From NCBI RefSeq assembly GCF_028690125.1, contig NZ_JAQVBV010000008.1:1-64000 (forward strand): a DNA stretch of 64,000 nt, read 5' to 3'. Both the position numbers and the translations under genes were made by a program. Below are positions 10,360-19,988 of this stretch, one piece after another. This DNA comes from Bacteroides sp. (lineage in GTDB: Bacteria; Bacteroidota; Bacteroidia; Bacteroidales; Bacteroidaceae). The notes beneath the pieces were generated by a model that saw nothing but the letters and a program-made list of their open reading frames with translations, had not been told where the DNA came from and ran no database searches. Position 1 is the first letter of the stretch; each line of letters begins with the position of its first letter.

Positions 10360-11577
10360 ATGAAAAGAGTATTATTCTCAATGGTTTTATTAATGACTGT
10401 CAGCTTCTCATTTGCTCAAATGAAGAGCGTGAAAGAAGCGAAAAGAGCAGCAACTGATGTAAACCCCGATTTAAAAAAAGCCGAACAGCTAATCAATGAA
10501 GCAATGAAGAATCCTGAAACGAAGGATCTTGCTGAAACGTGGGACATTGCTGGAAATATCCAGAAGAGTATTAATGAGCTAGAGACAAAAAGTGCCATCA
10601 TAGGTAAACCTTTTGATACATTAAGGACATACAATAGCGTTTTGAATATGTTTGAATATTTTGCTAAATGTGACGAATTAGCACAAATACCTGATGAAAA
10701 AGGTAAAATCAAAAATAAATACAGAAAGGCCAATGCTGCTAGTTTGATAAAAGAGCGTCCTAACTTGATCAATGGAGGTGTATTTGTATTTAATAAGGAA
10801 CAAAATAAAGAAGCATTAAAATTCTTTGCAACATATATAGAATCAGCATCTTACCCAATGTTGGCTGATCAAGAAATAGCAAAGAAAGATACCGCTTTAT
10901 CACTGGTAGCATATTATGCTACGTTAGCTGCTGATAGAATAGGTGATAAGGATGCAATTATTAAATATGGTCCTATTGCTATAGATGAACCGGATAATGG
11001 TAAATTTGCAATGCAATTGTTGTCAGATGCATATAAAACTAAAGGTGATACGGCTGCATGGGTTAAATCATTGGAACAGGGTATTATGAAATTCCCTGGA
11101 AATGATTATTTCTTTGCTAATCTGGTTGATTATTATAATAATGCTAACCAACCTTCAAAAGCAATGGAATTTGCAGATAGGATGTTATCTACAGATGCTA
11201 ATAACAAAATGTATTTGTATGTCAAAGCATATCTTTATCATAATATGAAAGATTATGATAATGCTATCGAATTCTACAAGAAAGCTATTGCTATTGATCC
11301 TGAATATGTAGAAGCATATTCTAATATTGGATTGGCATATTTGATGAAAGCTCAAGCATATGCCGATAAAGCTACCACTGACATCAATGATCCTAAATAT
11401 GCTCAAGATCAAGCTATTGTAAAAAAAATATATGAAGATGCTAAACCTTTCTATGAAAAAGCCAGAGCTTTGAAACCTGATCAAAAGGATTTGTGGATGC
11501 AGGGTCTTTATCGTGTTTATTACAATTTAAATATGGGACCTGAATTTGAAGAAATCGATAAATTGATGAATAAATAA
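10360..11577 (+). CDS. Exported tetratricopeptide-repeat protein
   Basis: This 405-aa protein has a signal peptide (MKRVLFSMVLLMTVSFSFAQ) and helical repeats over most of its length. The clearest TPR units lie near residues 240-320, for example AYLYHNMKDYDNAIEFYKKAIAI followed by EAYSNIGLAYLMKAQ. The likely location is the periplasm and the likely role protein scaffolding; no enzyme motif is visible. It follows gyrA closely and ends at a strong terminator, so it is probably the second gene of the gyrA transcript. I do not recognise a specific function. Confidence 0.85.
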   Translation: MKRVLFSMVLLMTVSFSFAQMKSVKEAKRAATDVNPDLKKAEQLINEAMKNPETKDLAETWDIAGNIQKSINELETKSAIIGKPFDTLRTYNSVLNMFEYFAKCDELAQIPDEKGKIKNKYRKANAASLIKERPNLINGGVFVFNKEQNKEALKFFATYIESASYPMLADQEIAKKDTALSLVAYYATLAADRIGDKDAIIKYGPIAIDEPDNGKFAMQLLSDAYKTKGDTAAWVKSLEQGIMKFPGNDYFFANLVDYYNNANQPSKAMEFADRMLSTDANNKMYLYVKAYLYHNMKDYDNAIEFYKKAIAIDPEYVEAYSNIGLAYLMKAQAYADKATTDINDPKYAQDQAIVKKIYEDAKPFYEKARALKPDQKDLWMQGLYRVYYNLNMGPEFEEIDKLMNK

Positions 11578-11606
11578 TGATTCATTGAAACATCCTTTAT
11601 GATTAT

Positions 11607-11640
11607 AAAGCCTACCTAAAAATGGTAGGCTTTTTTTATT
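11607..11640 (+). terminator. Intrinsic terminator of the gyrA-TPR unit
   Basis: Perfect 10-bp stem AAAGCCTACC (11607-11616)/GGTAGGCTTT (11624-11633) with a 7-nt loop and a continuing T-run. It separates the convergent universal-stress gene. Confidence 0.88.
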
Positions 11641-11758
11641 ACCTTATGCAAGTTCAGAATACCTTTCAATGAAAATTTGCAGATGTAATTATTGAAGTTG
11701 TATTAAACATAATAGTGATTATTCCTCAAAAATAAATACCCTTTATTAGCTTACATAA

Positions 11759-12877
11759 TCATTTGATCACAAGCAATGGAGTATCAGAATGGAATATCAT
11801 CTTTCGAGCAATGCCCGGATTAAATAATCGAGCAAATATATTTCTCTTATAAGATGTCAATGTTATTATATCTATTTGATTATCTTTTATATATTGGTCA
11901 AGTCCTTTTAATAAATTATCATTCATAACAACATCATAATGTATCTCAAGTTTGGGATATTGTTTATGAAAATATTCTTTTATACCAGCAAGTTTTATTT
12001 CATTCCATGTATCCTTTGATTCCGCTAAATGTATCAAAGATACTGAAAAATGAAATGATTTCCAAGCAGTGAAAAATGATTCAAAAGCTATCAAATCCCT
12101 TTGCTCAAAGTTAGTTAAGAATGCTATTCGTTTAACTTCATTGAACTGTTTGAATGATGTATTTTCAGGAATTGCCAATACTGATGTGTGGCTCCGTTCA
12201 ATAACTTCAGCAGTAACACTACCAATAAGATCAATATCTTTTTGATTCTTACCTCTTGTCCCCATTATAATAACTTTAGGATGCTGGTCTTTGGCATATC
12301 TTAAGATTTCTTCCTCTGGAATACCTTCCCTCAATATACAAGTATATTTAATTTTTGGAAACTCACCAGATTCAATCTTCTTCTTAATTTTATCAGATAG
12401 TGCATTTAGATCAGAATGTACTTTTTGAATAATTATCTTTACAGATTCTTCATCTCCAATCTGATAATTAAATACATCACCATATGGCAATGAAGATACA
12501 TATATAGGAGTAAAATAAACGTGCAAAAGTATGACTTCTGAATTCTCGGCATCCGCCAAATTAAATGCCAATTCACACGCTTTCATTGAATAATCTGAAA
12601 AATCGACAGGAATCAATATTTTATTTGATTTCTTTGCTACTTTCGGATCCTTCTCTCCCACTATACTTTCAGCTAGCCATGTAGAGCTTTCCGTTATTTT
12701 TAACGCACGTGGCAAATCACTCTCTTTAATCCTTAGACGCACGCCTGAAGATACAACTGGCTGAATTTGGTTCACATTATGAATGTATGTTTCTATACCT
12801 TCATTTTCAAGGACATTTTTTAATATCTGAGCTTTAGTATAAGTCAGAATGGCTAAAGTTACTAATTTATCTTCCAT
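11759..12877 (-). CDS. Universal stress protein, DUF2007-UspA-UspA
   Basis: This 372-aa protein joins an N-terminal DUF2007-type module (residues 1-70, TYTKAQILKNVLENEGIETYIHN) to two UspA-fold domains. The first Usp domain (about 87-240, KILIPVDFSDYSMKA) keeps the ATP-binding pattern G-2x-G-9x-G-S (GTRGKNQKDIDLIGS). The second (about 245-372, RIAFLTNFEQRD) lacks that motif and may be structural. It is probably a cytosolic stress or energy-state sensor; the ligand is inferred. It lies downstream of a small HTH gene but is separated from it by a terminator, so it is likely transcribed alone. Confidence 0.87.
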   Translation of the reverse strand: MEDKLVTLAILTYTKAQILKNVLENEGIETYIHNVNQIQPVVSSGVRLRIKESDLPRALKITESSTWLAESIVGEKDPKVAKKSNKILIPVDFSDYSMKACELAFNLADAENSEVILLHVYFTPIYVSSLPYGDVFNYQIGDEESVKIIIQKVHSDLNALSDKIKKKIESGEFPKIKYTCILREGIPEEEILRYAKDQHPKVIIMGTRGKNQKDIDLIGSVTAEVIERSHTSVLAIPENTSFKQFNEVKRIAFLTNFEQRDLIAFESFFTAWKSFHFSVSLIHLAESKDTWNEIKLAGIKEYFHKQYPKLEIHYDVVMNDNLLKGLDQYIKDNQIDIITLTSYKRNIFARLFNPGIARKMIFHSDTPLLVIK

Positions 12878-12899
12878 AAATGATACATTTTATAAGGTG

Positions 12900-12940
12900 A
12901 ACAAAAAATAAATCCCAATTGTTGTGACACAATTGGGATC
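12900..12940 (-). terminator. Intrinsic terminator of the small HTH gene
   Basis: Perfect 11-bp stem (12912-12922 with 12929-12939; ATCCCAATTGT type) with a 6-nt loop. On the minus strand it is followed by TTTATTTTTTG. It lies just past the stop at 12954. Confidence 0.8.
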
Positions 12941-12953
12941 ATACTGTTATATT

Positions 12954-13244
12954 TTAAACTTGCACATATTCGGTAGCTTCCTCTTTTTGCATACTTATAT
13001 TCATTTCGTCTAGAATTTTTAAAGCCCGATCAAGAACGATAGTATCATCTAACATTACAAGCCCACCATCAGGACCAGGCTCAAGATGTATTCCGACACT
13101 TTTTCCTTCCTTAAAATTATGACCTCCGAAAAAGTTCCGCACTGTGTCCACGTGCAAACCAAGTTCATCTGCTATTCTATGCATGCTACCGCTAGGCAAT
13201 GAATCTTTAATCTTACGAAGTTCATTAAATGTTATTGTTCTCAT
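12954..13244 (-). CDS. Small helix-turn-helix DNA-binding protein
   Basis: A 96-aa cytosolic protein. Residues about 20-45 (SMHRIADELGLHVDTVRNFFGG) fit a helix-turn-helix of the kind that recognises DNA before a glycine turn. The central part (GIHLEPGPDGGLVMLDDT) resembles a short beta hairpin, and the tail is acidic (MQKEEATEYVQV). It is probably a nucleoid-associated or regulatory protein. The regulated genes are unknown. It is monocistronic, with its own terminator, upstream of the universal-stress gene. Confidence 0.75.
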   Translation of the reverse strand: MRTITFNELRKIKDSLPSGSMHRIADELGLHVDTVRNFFGGHNFKEGKSVGIHLEPGPDGGLVMLDDTIVLDRALKILDEMNISMQKEEATEYVQV

Positions 13245-13302
13245 GTCTCGTAAATTTAATGGTTAATACTATGTGACTAATTTATCACGCTATAAACTTA
13301 AG

Positions 13303-13344
13303 CAAAAAAAAAGATAAAACAAATTATTTGCTTATCTTTTTTTC
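13303..13344 (-). terminator. Terminator of the Bat operon
   Basis: A/T-rich inverted repeat (AAAAAAAGATAA near 13304-13316, TTATCTTTTTTT near 13332-13343) 30 bp after the batE stop. On the minus strand it ends in a T-run; it could work in both directions. Confidence 0.7.
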
Positions 13345-13371
13345 TTGAATTGATAAAATCTATTAACGTTT

Positions 13372-14199
13372 TTAGATCACCTCAATAGCATTAGTCGGTA
13401 CCCAACCTACTTTACCATCTTCTAATCGTATTTCTTTCCATTCTTTCATGGAATTATCTTTGATACTTACTTTTCGTCCTTCATGGAGAATGAAAAGGCT
13501 CGTTCCACCTTCACTTGGAGTGCTACGAACTGTAACACTAGGATTCATCACAATTGCATCATCTCTATTTACTAACCGCTCCTTGAGTTCAGAAGCAAAA
13601 AGATTTGAGCATATAGTAATGATTAAAAAGACAATTCCTGAAATAAAACCAGTTTTCTTCCATAAAATCTCTTTGGAAAAGATAAAGAAATAAAGAGCAA
13701 TAATTAAAAGAATAAAAGAAGCAATTCCCCATGCAGCCCATGCATCTACACTCCTACTGTTGATTAGTGCTTTTGTCCATGAAACAAAAAAGATTTCCGG
13801 AGTTGCTTCTACCTTATCTACTGTTTTAGCACGTGCTATTTCAAGATTAGCACGGATATCACTATTTCCCGGTTGCAAGAGTAAAGCACGTTCGTAATTT
13901 AATACAGCTTTAGCTATTTCACCGATTTTATAGTAGCTATTTCCTAAATTATAATAAACTTCAGCCGATTCTCCATTTTTTAATAAATGCTCATAAATTA
14001 GAGTAGATAGTGCATAATTATTCTTTATATAGGCTGAATCTCCTTCAGCTTTGGTTACATCCCCTACTTGAGCGTTGGAAAAGGCACTAGAATGAATAGA
14101 ATCAATTTCAACTGTCTGTACAGAATCAGTAAATAGCGAATCTTGCCCAAAACAAGCTATTGATATTGACAATAATGTGAAAAACAATATTTTTTTCAT
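13372..14199 (-). CDS. batE: BatE, TPR/SH3-like aerotolerance protein
   Basis: A 275-aa envelope protein and last gene of the Bat operon. It has a signal peptide (ending near SIACFGQ), TPR units about residues 50-115 (AEVYYNLGNSYYKIGEIAKAVLNYERALLL), two closely spaced membrane helices (about 150-205, WGIASFILLIIALYFFIF), and a C-terminal bacterial SH3-like domain (VTVRSTPSEGGTSLF ... GKVGWVPTNAIEVI). It probably supports a periplasmic complex with the other Bat proteins. Bat proteins were linked to oxygen tolerance in Bacteroides fragilis; the molecular role is unsettled. batD starts 18 bp upstream. Confidence 0.9.
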   Translation of the reverse strand: MKKILFFTLLSISIACFGQDSLFTDSVQTVEIDSIHSSAFSNAQVGDVTKAEGDSAYIKNNYALSTLIYEHLLKNGESAEVYYNLGNSYYKIGEIAKAVLNYERALLLQPGNSDIRANLEIARAKTVDKVEATPEIFFVSWTKALINSRSVDAWAAWGIASFILLIIALYFFIFSKEILWKKTGFISGIVFLIITICSNLFASELKERLVNRDDAIVMNPSVTVRSTPSEGGTSLFILHEGRKVSIKDNSMKEWKEIRLEDGKVGWVPTNAIEVI

Positions 14200-14217
14200 G
14201 ACACAAATTCTTTTGGA

Positions 14218-16029
14218 TTAATGTTTTATTGAATTTTCCATTTTGCTTATCACTTCTACTGAAGATGAATATACCTTATCCATCGCTTGGTTCTCATCTC
14301 CAGGAGCAAAGCGTGCAAATTCACACTCATTCAAGGCATTCAGAAATTCCTTGATTAGTTCCTCATTTACTCCATGATTTCTTAGTTTTTCTTCGATATT
14401 ATCTTTAGATAAACGAGAAACCGGAATATTTAGTTTGTCACTAATATATCCCCACAAAGTTTTCAATACCTCATCGTAAAAAGCATCTTTCTTATTCTCT
14501 GAAAGCAATTTACCTGCTAGTTTCATACGTCTTGTTGCTACCTTGTTAGCCTTTTTTGTACGCATCTTAGCAACATTTGCATTTTCACTAGCTTGCTTAC
14601 GATATACGATGATGAAAATTATAAAACCCAAAGCAGGAATGATATAAAACAGCCAATAAGCCATAGTACCATAGAAGAAACTTCCTTTTGGTTCAATAGT
14701 TACTTCATTTTGCTTGATATACCGTATATCTTCTCCCAATACTTTCAGATCTTCCTTATTAGTAAAGTTTGCAATTACCTGATCTGCGTTTCCCGCACCT
14801 TTTTCTACATTAACTACATATTCTTCCGTATTCAGAGTCTTATACGATTTGGAACGGATATCGAAATAGCTAAATGTCACACCAGGAATTTTATAGGTTC
14901 CAGCATGTCTTGGAATTGCCAGATATTCAATGATTTTATTACCTGTAAGTCCTTCACGAGTCAATCTGACCTGATTATCTACTTTAGGATCATACACTTC
15001 GAAATCTTCTGGGAATTTGATTTTCGGTTCAGATATCAGTTTAAGATTTCCAGTACCGGAAATCACTATTTTTACAGTAATTGCATCATTTGTTTTCAGC
15101 TCTTTACTATTAATTGAAGAAGAAATAGTAAACTCTCCTACTCCACCTGAAAAGCCAGTCGGTTTACCTTCTGGAAGAGGATTGACATTAATTGCAATCT
15201 TAGGAGTAGCAATAGTTTTATTTATGTCCACAACATTGCTTCCACCATTAAAAAAGGCATCAAATGGGTCATCTGACTGTACAGCTTTTCTAACCGTCAT
15301 CTGGAATTGAGCAGGATCTATGAATAATTTGCCCGACTGTTGTGGAAATAGTACGAACTGGCGATACACTGTGGTGAAATAATTACGTCCATCTTCATGT
15401 TCTTGCGTCCATCTGGACTCTCCTGTCATCTCAATTTCCTGCGAATGGAAACCCTTGAAATCAGGTAGTTTAGCATTACTCAAGTGTAGATTAGTTTCCC
15501 TGGTATATATCTTATAAGTCAGGACAAATGCTTCCTGCTCATATACCGTTGTTTTACTAGCTATTACTTTAACAAACAAATCCTTATTAGACACACTTTT
15601 ACTAGAAGCTCCACCACCATTTTGCCCGCTACTTCCATCTTGATCTTGAGGCAAAACTTTAACTTTTACAGAGTTAGATACCATCTGATTTCCATCGGCT
15701 ACAATTGAAGCACCGGAAATAGTATATTCACCAGGAGTAGTTGCCATCAATATATATGTGAATACAAAACTTCTTGAAGACGTGACATTCCCATTGATAA
15801 TTTGCGTACTACTCTGTTTGGAACTACTCGGACCCATCAAAACATCAAACCCTTTAATAGTGGGCGCCCGAAAATCCGATACGTCTTGTGTAGTTACAGT
15901 AAAAGTCAATTTAAATTGATCACCTACAACCACTGCGTCAGGAGCAGAAGCAGTGAAGGTCACTTTATCTGCCAATACCTGAGAGCTGTATGCAATCAAT
16001 GCTATCAATATAACTATCAGTTTTCTCAT
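14218..16029 (-). CDS. batD: BatD, membrane-anchored beta-rich aerotolerance protein
   Basis: A 603-aa protein with signal peptide (MRKLIVILIALIAYSSQVLA) and several Ig-like beta domains in the periplasm, for example DAVVVGDQFKLTFTVTTQDV and SINSKELKTNDAITVKIVISG. A single membrane helix near residues 455-475 (MAYWLFYIIPALGFIIFIIVY) is followed by a basic cytosolic helical tail of about 125 residues. This is the usual BatD layout. It lies between batC and batE in one operon and is expected to act with the VWA proteins BatA and BatB. No catalytic motif is seen. Confidence 0.92.
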   Translation of the reverse strand: MRKLIVILIALIAYSSQVLADKVTFTASAPDAVVVGDQFKLTFTVTTQDVSDFRAPTIKGFDVLMGPSSSKQSSTQIINGNVTSSRSFVFTYILMATTPGEYTISGASIVADGNQMVSNSVKVKVLPQDQDGSSGQNGGGASSKSVSNKDLFVKVIASKTTVYEQEAFVLTYKIYTRETNLHLSNAKLPDFKGFHSQEIEMTGESRWTQEHEDGRNYFTTVYRQFVLFPQQSGKLFIDPAQFQMTVRKAVQSDDPFDAFFNGGSNVVDINKTIATPKIAINVNPLPEGKPTGFSGGVGEFTISSSINSKELKTNDAITVKIVISGTGNLKLISEPKIKFPEDFEVYDPKVDNQVRLTREGLTGNKIIEYLAIPRHAGTYKIPGVTFSYFDIRSKSYKTLNTEEYVVNVEKGAGNADQVIANFTNKEDLKVLGEDIRYIKQNEVTIEPKGSFFYGTMAYWLFYIIPALGFIIFIIVYRKQASENANVAKMRTKKANKVATRRMKLAGKLLSENKKDAFYDEVLKTLWGYISDKLNIPVSRLSKDNIEEKLRNHGVNEELIKEFLNALNECEFARFAPGDENQAMDKVYSSSVEVISKMENSIKH

Positions 16030-16060
16030 TGCTTATGAAATTTATATCATCAACTTTATA

Positions 16061-16783
16061 TTACCAATCTTTCTCTAAACGACCTCCTTGAAGGACTTTC
16101 TGCTGTTTCTTTACTTTATCTTGCACATCTTTCTCATCCTGCATTACAGAATTCAGCAATTGTTCAGCATTCTCCTTCGACATCTGATTATCTTTTTTAT
16201 CTGATTTAGGGGGTTGTTGCTGATCCTTTTTATCATCCTGCTTCTGGTCGTTTTGTTTATCTTTATTCTGATCTTGTTTTTGGTCTTGTTTCTGCTGTTG
16301 ATCTTTCTTCTGGTCCTGATCCTTATTTTGATCTTGTTGTTGATCTTTCAGCATCTTTTGTGCAAGCGCCAAATTATAACGTGTCTCATTATCCGTAGGA
16401 TTGTTACGCAGTGACATTTTGTATGCTTCAACAGCTTTAGCATAATCTTTACCAGATTGAAGAAGTACCCCCATATTATGATAAATTTGGGCTAACTTCA
16501 TTTTATCTTTTTCAATATTACTGGCAGTAGCATATTGCTCCATTGCATCTTGAAACTTTTGTTGCTGCGAAAGTGTATTACCTAAATTATACATAGACAC
16601 CGTAGATTTAGGATTTACTTCTAAAGCCTTCCGGTAATTTACCTCTGCATCTACAAATACACTATCATTAAACAGACGGTTTCCTTTACGGATATAATCA
16701 CGTTCCGCTTTTTGAGCCGAAGCACCAGCTGCTAACGACAGAAAAACAGTGAATATAATATATTTATTTTTTAACATACGCAT
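16061..16783 (-). CDS. batC: BatC, TPR protein with Gln/Asp/Lys-rich tail
   Basis: A 240-aa protein with a signal peptide (LAAGASAQ) and about three TPR units at residues 30-145 (NPKSTVSMYNLGNTLSQQQKF; KLAQIYHNMGVLLQSGKDYAKAVEAY; NETRYNLALAQKML). A low-complexity stretch made almost only of Q, D, K and N follows (about 148-205), then a conserved acidic/basic end. It begins 3 bp after batB stops, so translation is probably coupled. It likely bridges partners in the periplasm. Confidence 0.9.
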   Translation of the reverse strand: MRMLKNKYIIFTVFLSLAAGASAQKAERDYIRKGNRLFNDSVFVDAEVNYRKALEVNPKSTVSMYNLGNTLSQQQKFQDAMEQYATASNIEKDKMKLAQIYHNMGVLLQSGKDYAKAVEAYKMSLRNNPTDNETRYNLALAQKMLKDQQQDQNKDQDQKKDQQQKQDQKQDQNKDKQNDQKQDDKKDQQQPPKSDKKDNQMSKENAEQLLNSVMQDEKDVQDKVKKQQKVLQGGRLEKDW

Positions 16784-16785
16784 AA

Positions 16786-17817
16786 CTATTTCTTATTATT
16801 AGAGAATAGATGAACGTTCTTGAATAATGGGTTTTTACGATCCAGAATTAATATTTCGGCTAATAGCAATAATAATATAATCCAGGCTATTGCTTGAAAT
16901 TGCTCATTGAATTCTGTATATACCTTTGATTCTACGTCAGATTTAGCCATCTTGTTTATCTCCTGATTAATAGCTTTCTGAGCTGAATTAGAATTATCTA
17001 CTCTTACATAAATTCCCTTTCCATCTTTTGCTATTTCCTGGCACATCGCTTCATTCAAACGCGTAACAATAACATTACCTTCCTGGTCGCGACGATAGTC
17101 ATTAGTTCCTATTTCAGGAATTGGAGCACCTTCCGGCATACCTATTCCAAGAACATTTACCTGAATACCCTTTTCGGCAGCGGCTTCAGCAGCTTCTACG
17201 GCTCCACCCTCATGGTTTTCACCATCCGTAATAACAATAATGGCACGTCCGACTCCCTCTTGAGGAGTAAAACTACGTGCAGCCAAATTGATCGCTTCAC
17301 CAATAGCTGTGCCTTGTTTCGAAATCAATGAAGGACTAATAGATTCCAAAAACATTTTTGCAGAAATATAGTCACTGGTAATCGGTAATTGAGTAAAAGC
17401 ATCTCCTGCAAATACAATCATACCGACTTTATCATTATCCAATTCATCTACAAGTCTGGAAATTAACCGCTTTGCTTTCTCCAAACGACTTGGTTGTACA
17501 TCTTGTGCCAACATAGAATTAGAAATATCTAAAGCAATGATAACCTCTACTCCTTTGCGTTTTACCGTCTCTAATTTAGAACCAAATTGAGGACGAGCCA
17601 ATAACACAGAGAATAAGCCGATAGCAGCGAAAAGAATCCAGAACTTAATGTCCGGACGATATTTAGATACATCAGGCATCAGTTGAGCCAACAATACCGG
17701 ATCTCCAAATCGCCGGATATTCCTCCGTCTCCTATAATTGGAATACAAGTAGAAAGCTGCTATAAACGGCAATAACAGCAATAAATATAAATATGCAGGT
17801 TCTTCAAATCGAAACAT
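16786..17817 (-). CDS. batB: BatB, von Willebrand factor A-domain membrane protein
   Basis: A 343-aa protein. Two N-terminal membrane helices (about 9-25 and 60-78) precede a VWA domain (about 85-290) with an intact MIDAS metal site, DISNS, and the later residues TAIG and TDGEN. A C-terminal helix (AIAWIILLLLLAEILIL) closes it. The metal-dependent VWA face probably binds a partner within the Bat complex. The companion batA lies just upstream with a gap of 47 bp. Confidence 0.93.
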   Translation of the reverse strand: MFRFEEPAYLYLLLLLPFIAAFYLYSNYRRRRNIRRFGDPVLLAQLMPDVSKYRPDIKFWILFAAIGLFSVLLARPQFGSKLETVKRKGVEVIIALDISNSMLAQDVQPSRLEKAKRLISRLVDELDNDKVGMIVFAGDAFTQLPITSDYISAKMFLESISPSLISKQGTAIGEAINLAARSFTPQEGVGRAIIVITDGENHEGGAVEAAEAAAEKGIQVNVLGIGMPEGAPIPEIGTNDYRRDQEGNVIVTRLNEAMCQEIAKDGKGIYVRVDNSNSAQKAINQEINKMAKSDVESKVYTEFNEQFQAIAWIILLLLLAEILILDRKNPLFKNVHLFSNNKK

Positions 17818-17864
17818 CTTATTATTATTTTACGATTTATAGATTAGAATTGGTAAAACTAAAT

Positions 17865-18848
17865 TTATGGAATTCTCTTGAGTATGGAATTACGCAACAG
17901 AACTTCCAACAATATGCAAAGAAAAGCAGCCAGTGCAAACCATTGATATTCTTCATCACGTTTACTATATTCCTTCACATTCAATTTTGTTTTTTCCAAT
18001 TTATCAATTTCTTCATATACTTCTTTCAGTTTCGAGTTACTCGTAGCACGGAAATAGTTACCCTCTGTAGTTCCGGCAATCTGCGTTAATGTCTTTTCAT
18101 CAATTTCTACCGGCATACTGACATATTGTACTGTATTTCCAATCGGATATGGATAAGGAGCTGTACCATTTGTACCTACACCGATAGTATAAATACGAAT
18201 ACCAAAACTTTTAGCTATTTCAGCAGCTGTTAAAGGTGAAATATCTCCTTTATTATTAGTACCATCTGTCAATAGAATAATAACTTTAGATTTGGCTTTA
18301 CTATCTTTCAGACGAGTAACAGCATTTGCGATTCCCATACCTACAGCTGTTCCATCCTCGATGAGACCACATTTTATATTATGAATCATATCGAGCAATA
18401 CAGCATGATCTACCGTTAGCGGGCATTGGGTAAAAGTCTCGCCTGCAAACAAAGTAATACCGATATTATCATTCGGACGACCATTAATAAATTCTGCTGC
18501 TACATCTTTGGCCGCCTCCAATCTATTAGGCTTCAAATCTTCAGCCAACATACTGGTAGACACATCAATAGCTAACATTATATCAATTCCCTCTATCTCG
18601 CTATTTTGCCATTTATTAGTAGTTTGCGGACGTGCAAGTACCAAAATAACCAACACCAAAGCAATGATGCGCAGGAGAAATGGAGCATGCAGCAAATAAT
18701 TCTTATAACTTTTTGGAGTATGAGCATATACTCTGGCATCTGAAATTTGAAGAGTTGCTTCACTTTTCTTTCGCTTCAAGATATACCATACTATATAAGG
18801 TATAAGTAATAACAGCAAAAACAAATATTCAATATTGGCAAAAACCAT
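17865..18848 (-). CDS. batA: BatA, von Willebrand factor A-domain membrane protein
   Basis: A 327-aa paralogue of BatB: N-terminal membrane segments (YLFLLLLLIPYIVWYIL and ALVLVILVLA), a VWA domain with MIDAS motif DVSTS near residue 91 and LTDGTNN, and a last hydrophobic helix (WFALAAFLCILLEVLL). The MIDAS is complete, so metal-dependent protein binding is expected. It lies between the DUF58/membrane-protein pair and batB in the operon. Confidence 0.93.
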   Translation of the reverse strand: MVFANIEYLFLLLLLIPYIVWYILKRKKSEATLQISDARVYAHTPKSYKNYLLHAPFLLRIIALVLVILVLARPQTTNKWQNSEIEGIDIMLAIDVSTSMLAEDLKPNRLEAAKDVAAEFINGRPNDNIGITLFAGETFTQCPLTVDHAVLLDMIHNIKCGLIEDGTAVGMGIANAVTRLKDSKAKSKVIILLTDGTNNKGDISPLTAAEIAKSFGIRIYTIGVGTNGTAPYPYPIGNTVQYVSMPVEIDEKTLTQIAGTTEGNYFRATSNSKLKEVYEEIDKLEKTKLNVKEYSKRDEEYQWFALAAFLCILLEVLLRNSILKRIP

Positions 18849-18899
18849 TTTATTTATATTTTAACAGTTTACTATTTAGTATTCAAGCTACGTATTCTT

Positions 18900-19976
18900 T
18901 TATGCAAAAAGCTCATAAAGCTGTAAACCTATGTATACAAAGGTACCTATTATTGCGGCCGACAATAATACAATTCCGCAAATAAGCAATACTTTCGCAC
19001 GTAAAGAACGCTTTTCAATGATCGTAATTTCCGTAGGTTGCGGTTTCAGATTCTCTTCTTCCGGTTGCTTAGTCTCATTGATAAAGTCAATAGCATTAAT
19101 CAAATTAACGTCGTTTTCGTTCATCAACGGATCATGCTTGGCGAATTTTACCAAATCGGCAGTCAGGAAAAGATACTTCAAGTCAGAAATAGCTTCCTTA
19201 TCTTTGATTTCCAGCAACTTGTCTATAATCTCAGAGGATGTCATTTCAAGAGCATTGAATCCAAAACGATCTCTAATATAAGAACGAATTGCATCTGTTA
19301 GTTCCGTATAATACTCCTTCGGTTGTCCTTTCTGCCAAACTTTCTCATTCTTAATACGCTCTATCTCCTGTAAAGCAGCTTGATGTGGTGGCAACTTAGG
19401 TTCAACCTTAACCTTTCGGATAATAGGTTTATTATCACGAATACGGATAATAAAATAAATCAATAAACCGAGCAAAGGAAGTGTTAGAAATGAGCAAGCG
19501 ATCAAACCATACCAATCCTCCCATGCGAAAGGTGCTTTCATTACAGCCTTCTGACCAAAGAATTGATCCGGATGAAGAGTATCCACCGGCATCGAATAAA
19601 CTTTTAATGCCAAAGCCTTTGATTTATAAACTTTACCATCCACTGTAACTGGTATTGGTGGAATATAATACAAAGCTGAGTCAAAAGACGTGATAGTATA
19701 TTCCTGAGTGATCAACATACGTTGGCGGTCATTCAAGAATTGAGTATCCGGTTTAGTTATTTCTACAATTTCGATCCCTGGTACTATAGTATCCGTATAA
19801 GCCGGAAAAACAGCACGCTGTTTGACATCCATAGCTACTTGTAATTGCAATTTCGCCTGTTCACCAATCCATATCTGTAACGAATCGATTTTTGCTTCCA
19901 CCGTAACAGATTGTGCAGTCGCTCTACCAATACATAGCAGACATAATAATGCTATCAGAATAAAATTTCTATTCAT
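18900..19976 (-). CDS. Bat-operon membrane protein (BatD-like N-terminus)
   Basis: A 358-aa protein with signal peptide (ending ATAQ), a periplasmic beta domain (VEAKIDSLQIWIGEQAKLQ) similar in style to BatD, a membrane helix near residues 158-178 (LIACSFLTLPLLGLLIYFII), a cytosolic helical region with DAIRSYIRDRFGFNALEMTSSEI, and a final membrane helix (VLLICGIVLLSAAIIGTFVYIGL). The cytosolic part resembles DUF4381/BatD C-terminal segments. It sits between DUF58 and batA, a slot usual in Bat operons. No enzyme activity is visible. Confidence 0.82.
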   Translation of the reverse strand: MNRNFILIALLCLLCIGRATAQSVTVEAKIDSLQIWIGEQAKLQLQVAMDVKQRAVFPAYTDTIVPGIEIVEITKPDTQFLNDRQRMLITQEYTITSFDSALYYIPPIPVTVDGKVYKSKALALKVYSMPVDTLHPDQFFGQKAVMKAPFAWEDWYGLIACSFLTLPLLGLLIYFIIRIRDNKPIIRKVKVEPKLPPHQAALQEIERIKNEKVWQKGQPKEYYTELTDAIRSYIRDRFGFNALEMTSSEIIDKLLEIKDKEAISDLKYLFLTADLVKFAKHDPLMNENDVNLINAIDFINETKQPEEENLKPQPTEITIIEKRSLRAKVLLICGIVLLSAAIIGTFVYIGLQLYELFA

Positions 19977-19988
19977 CGTTTGATTCCG

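Noticed and set aside
16214..16414. Hydrophobic 66-aa plus-strand frame with Leu/Ile repeats
   Set aside because: It is the reverse reading of the Gln/Asp/Lys tract of batC, a composition artefact.
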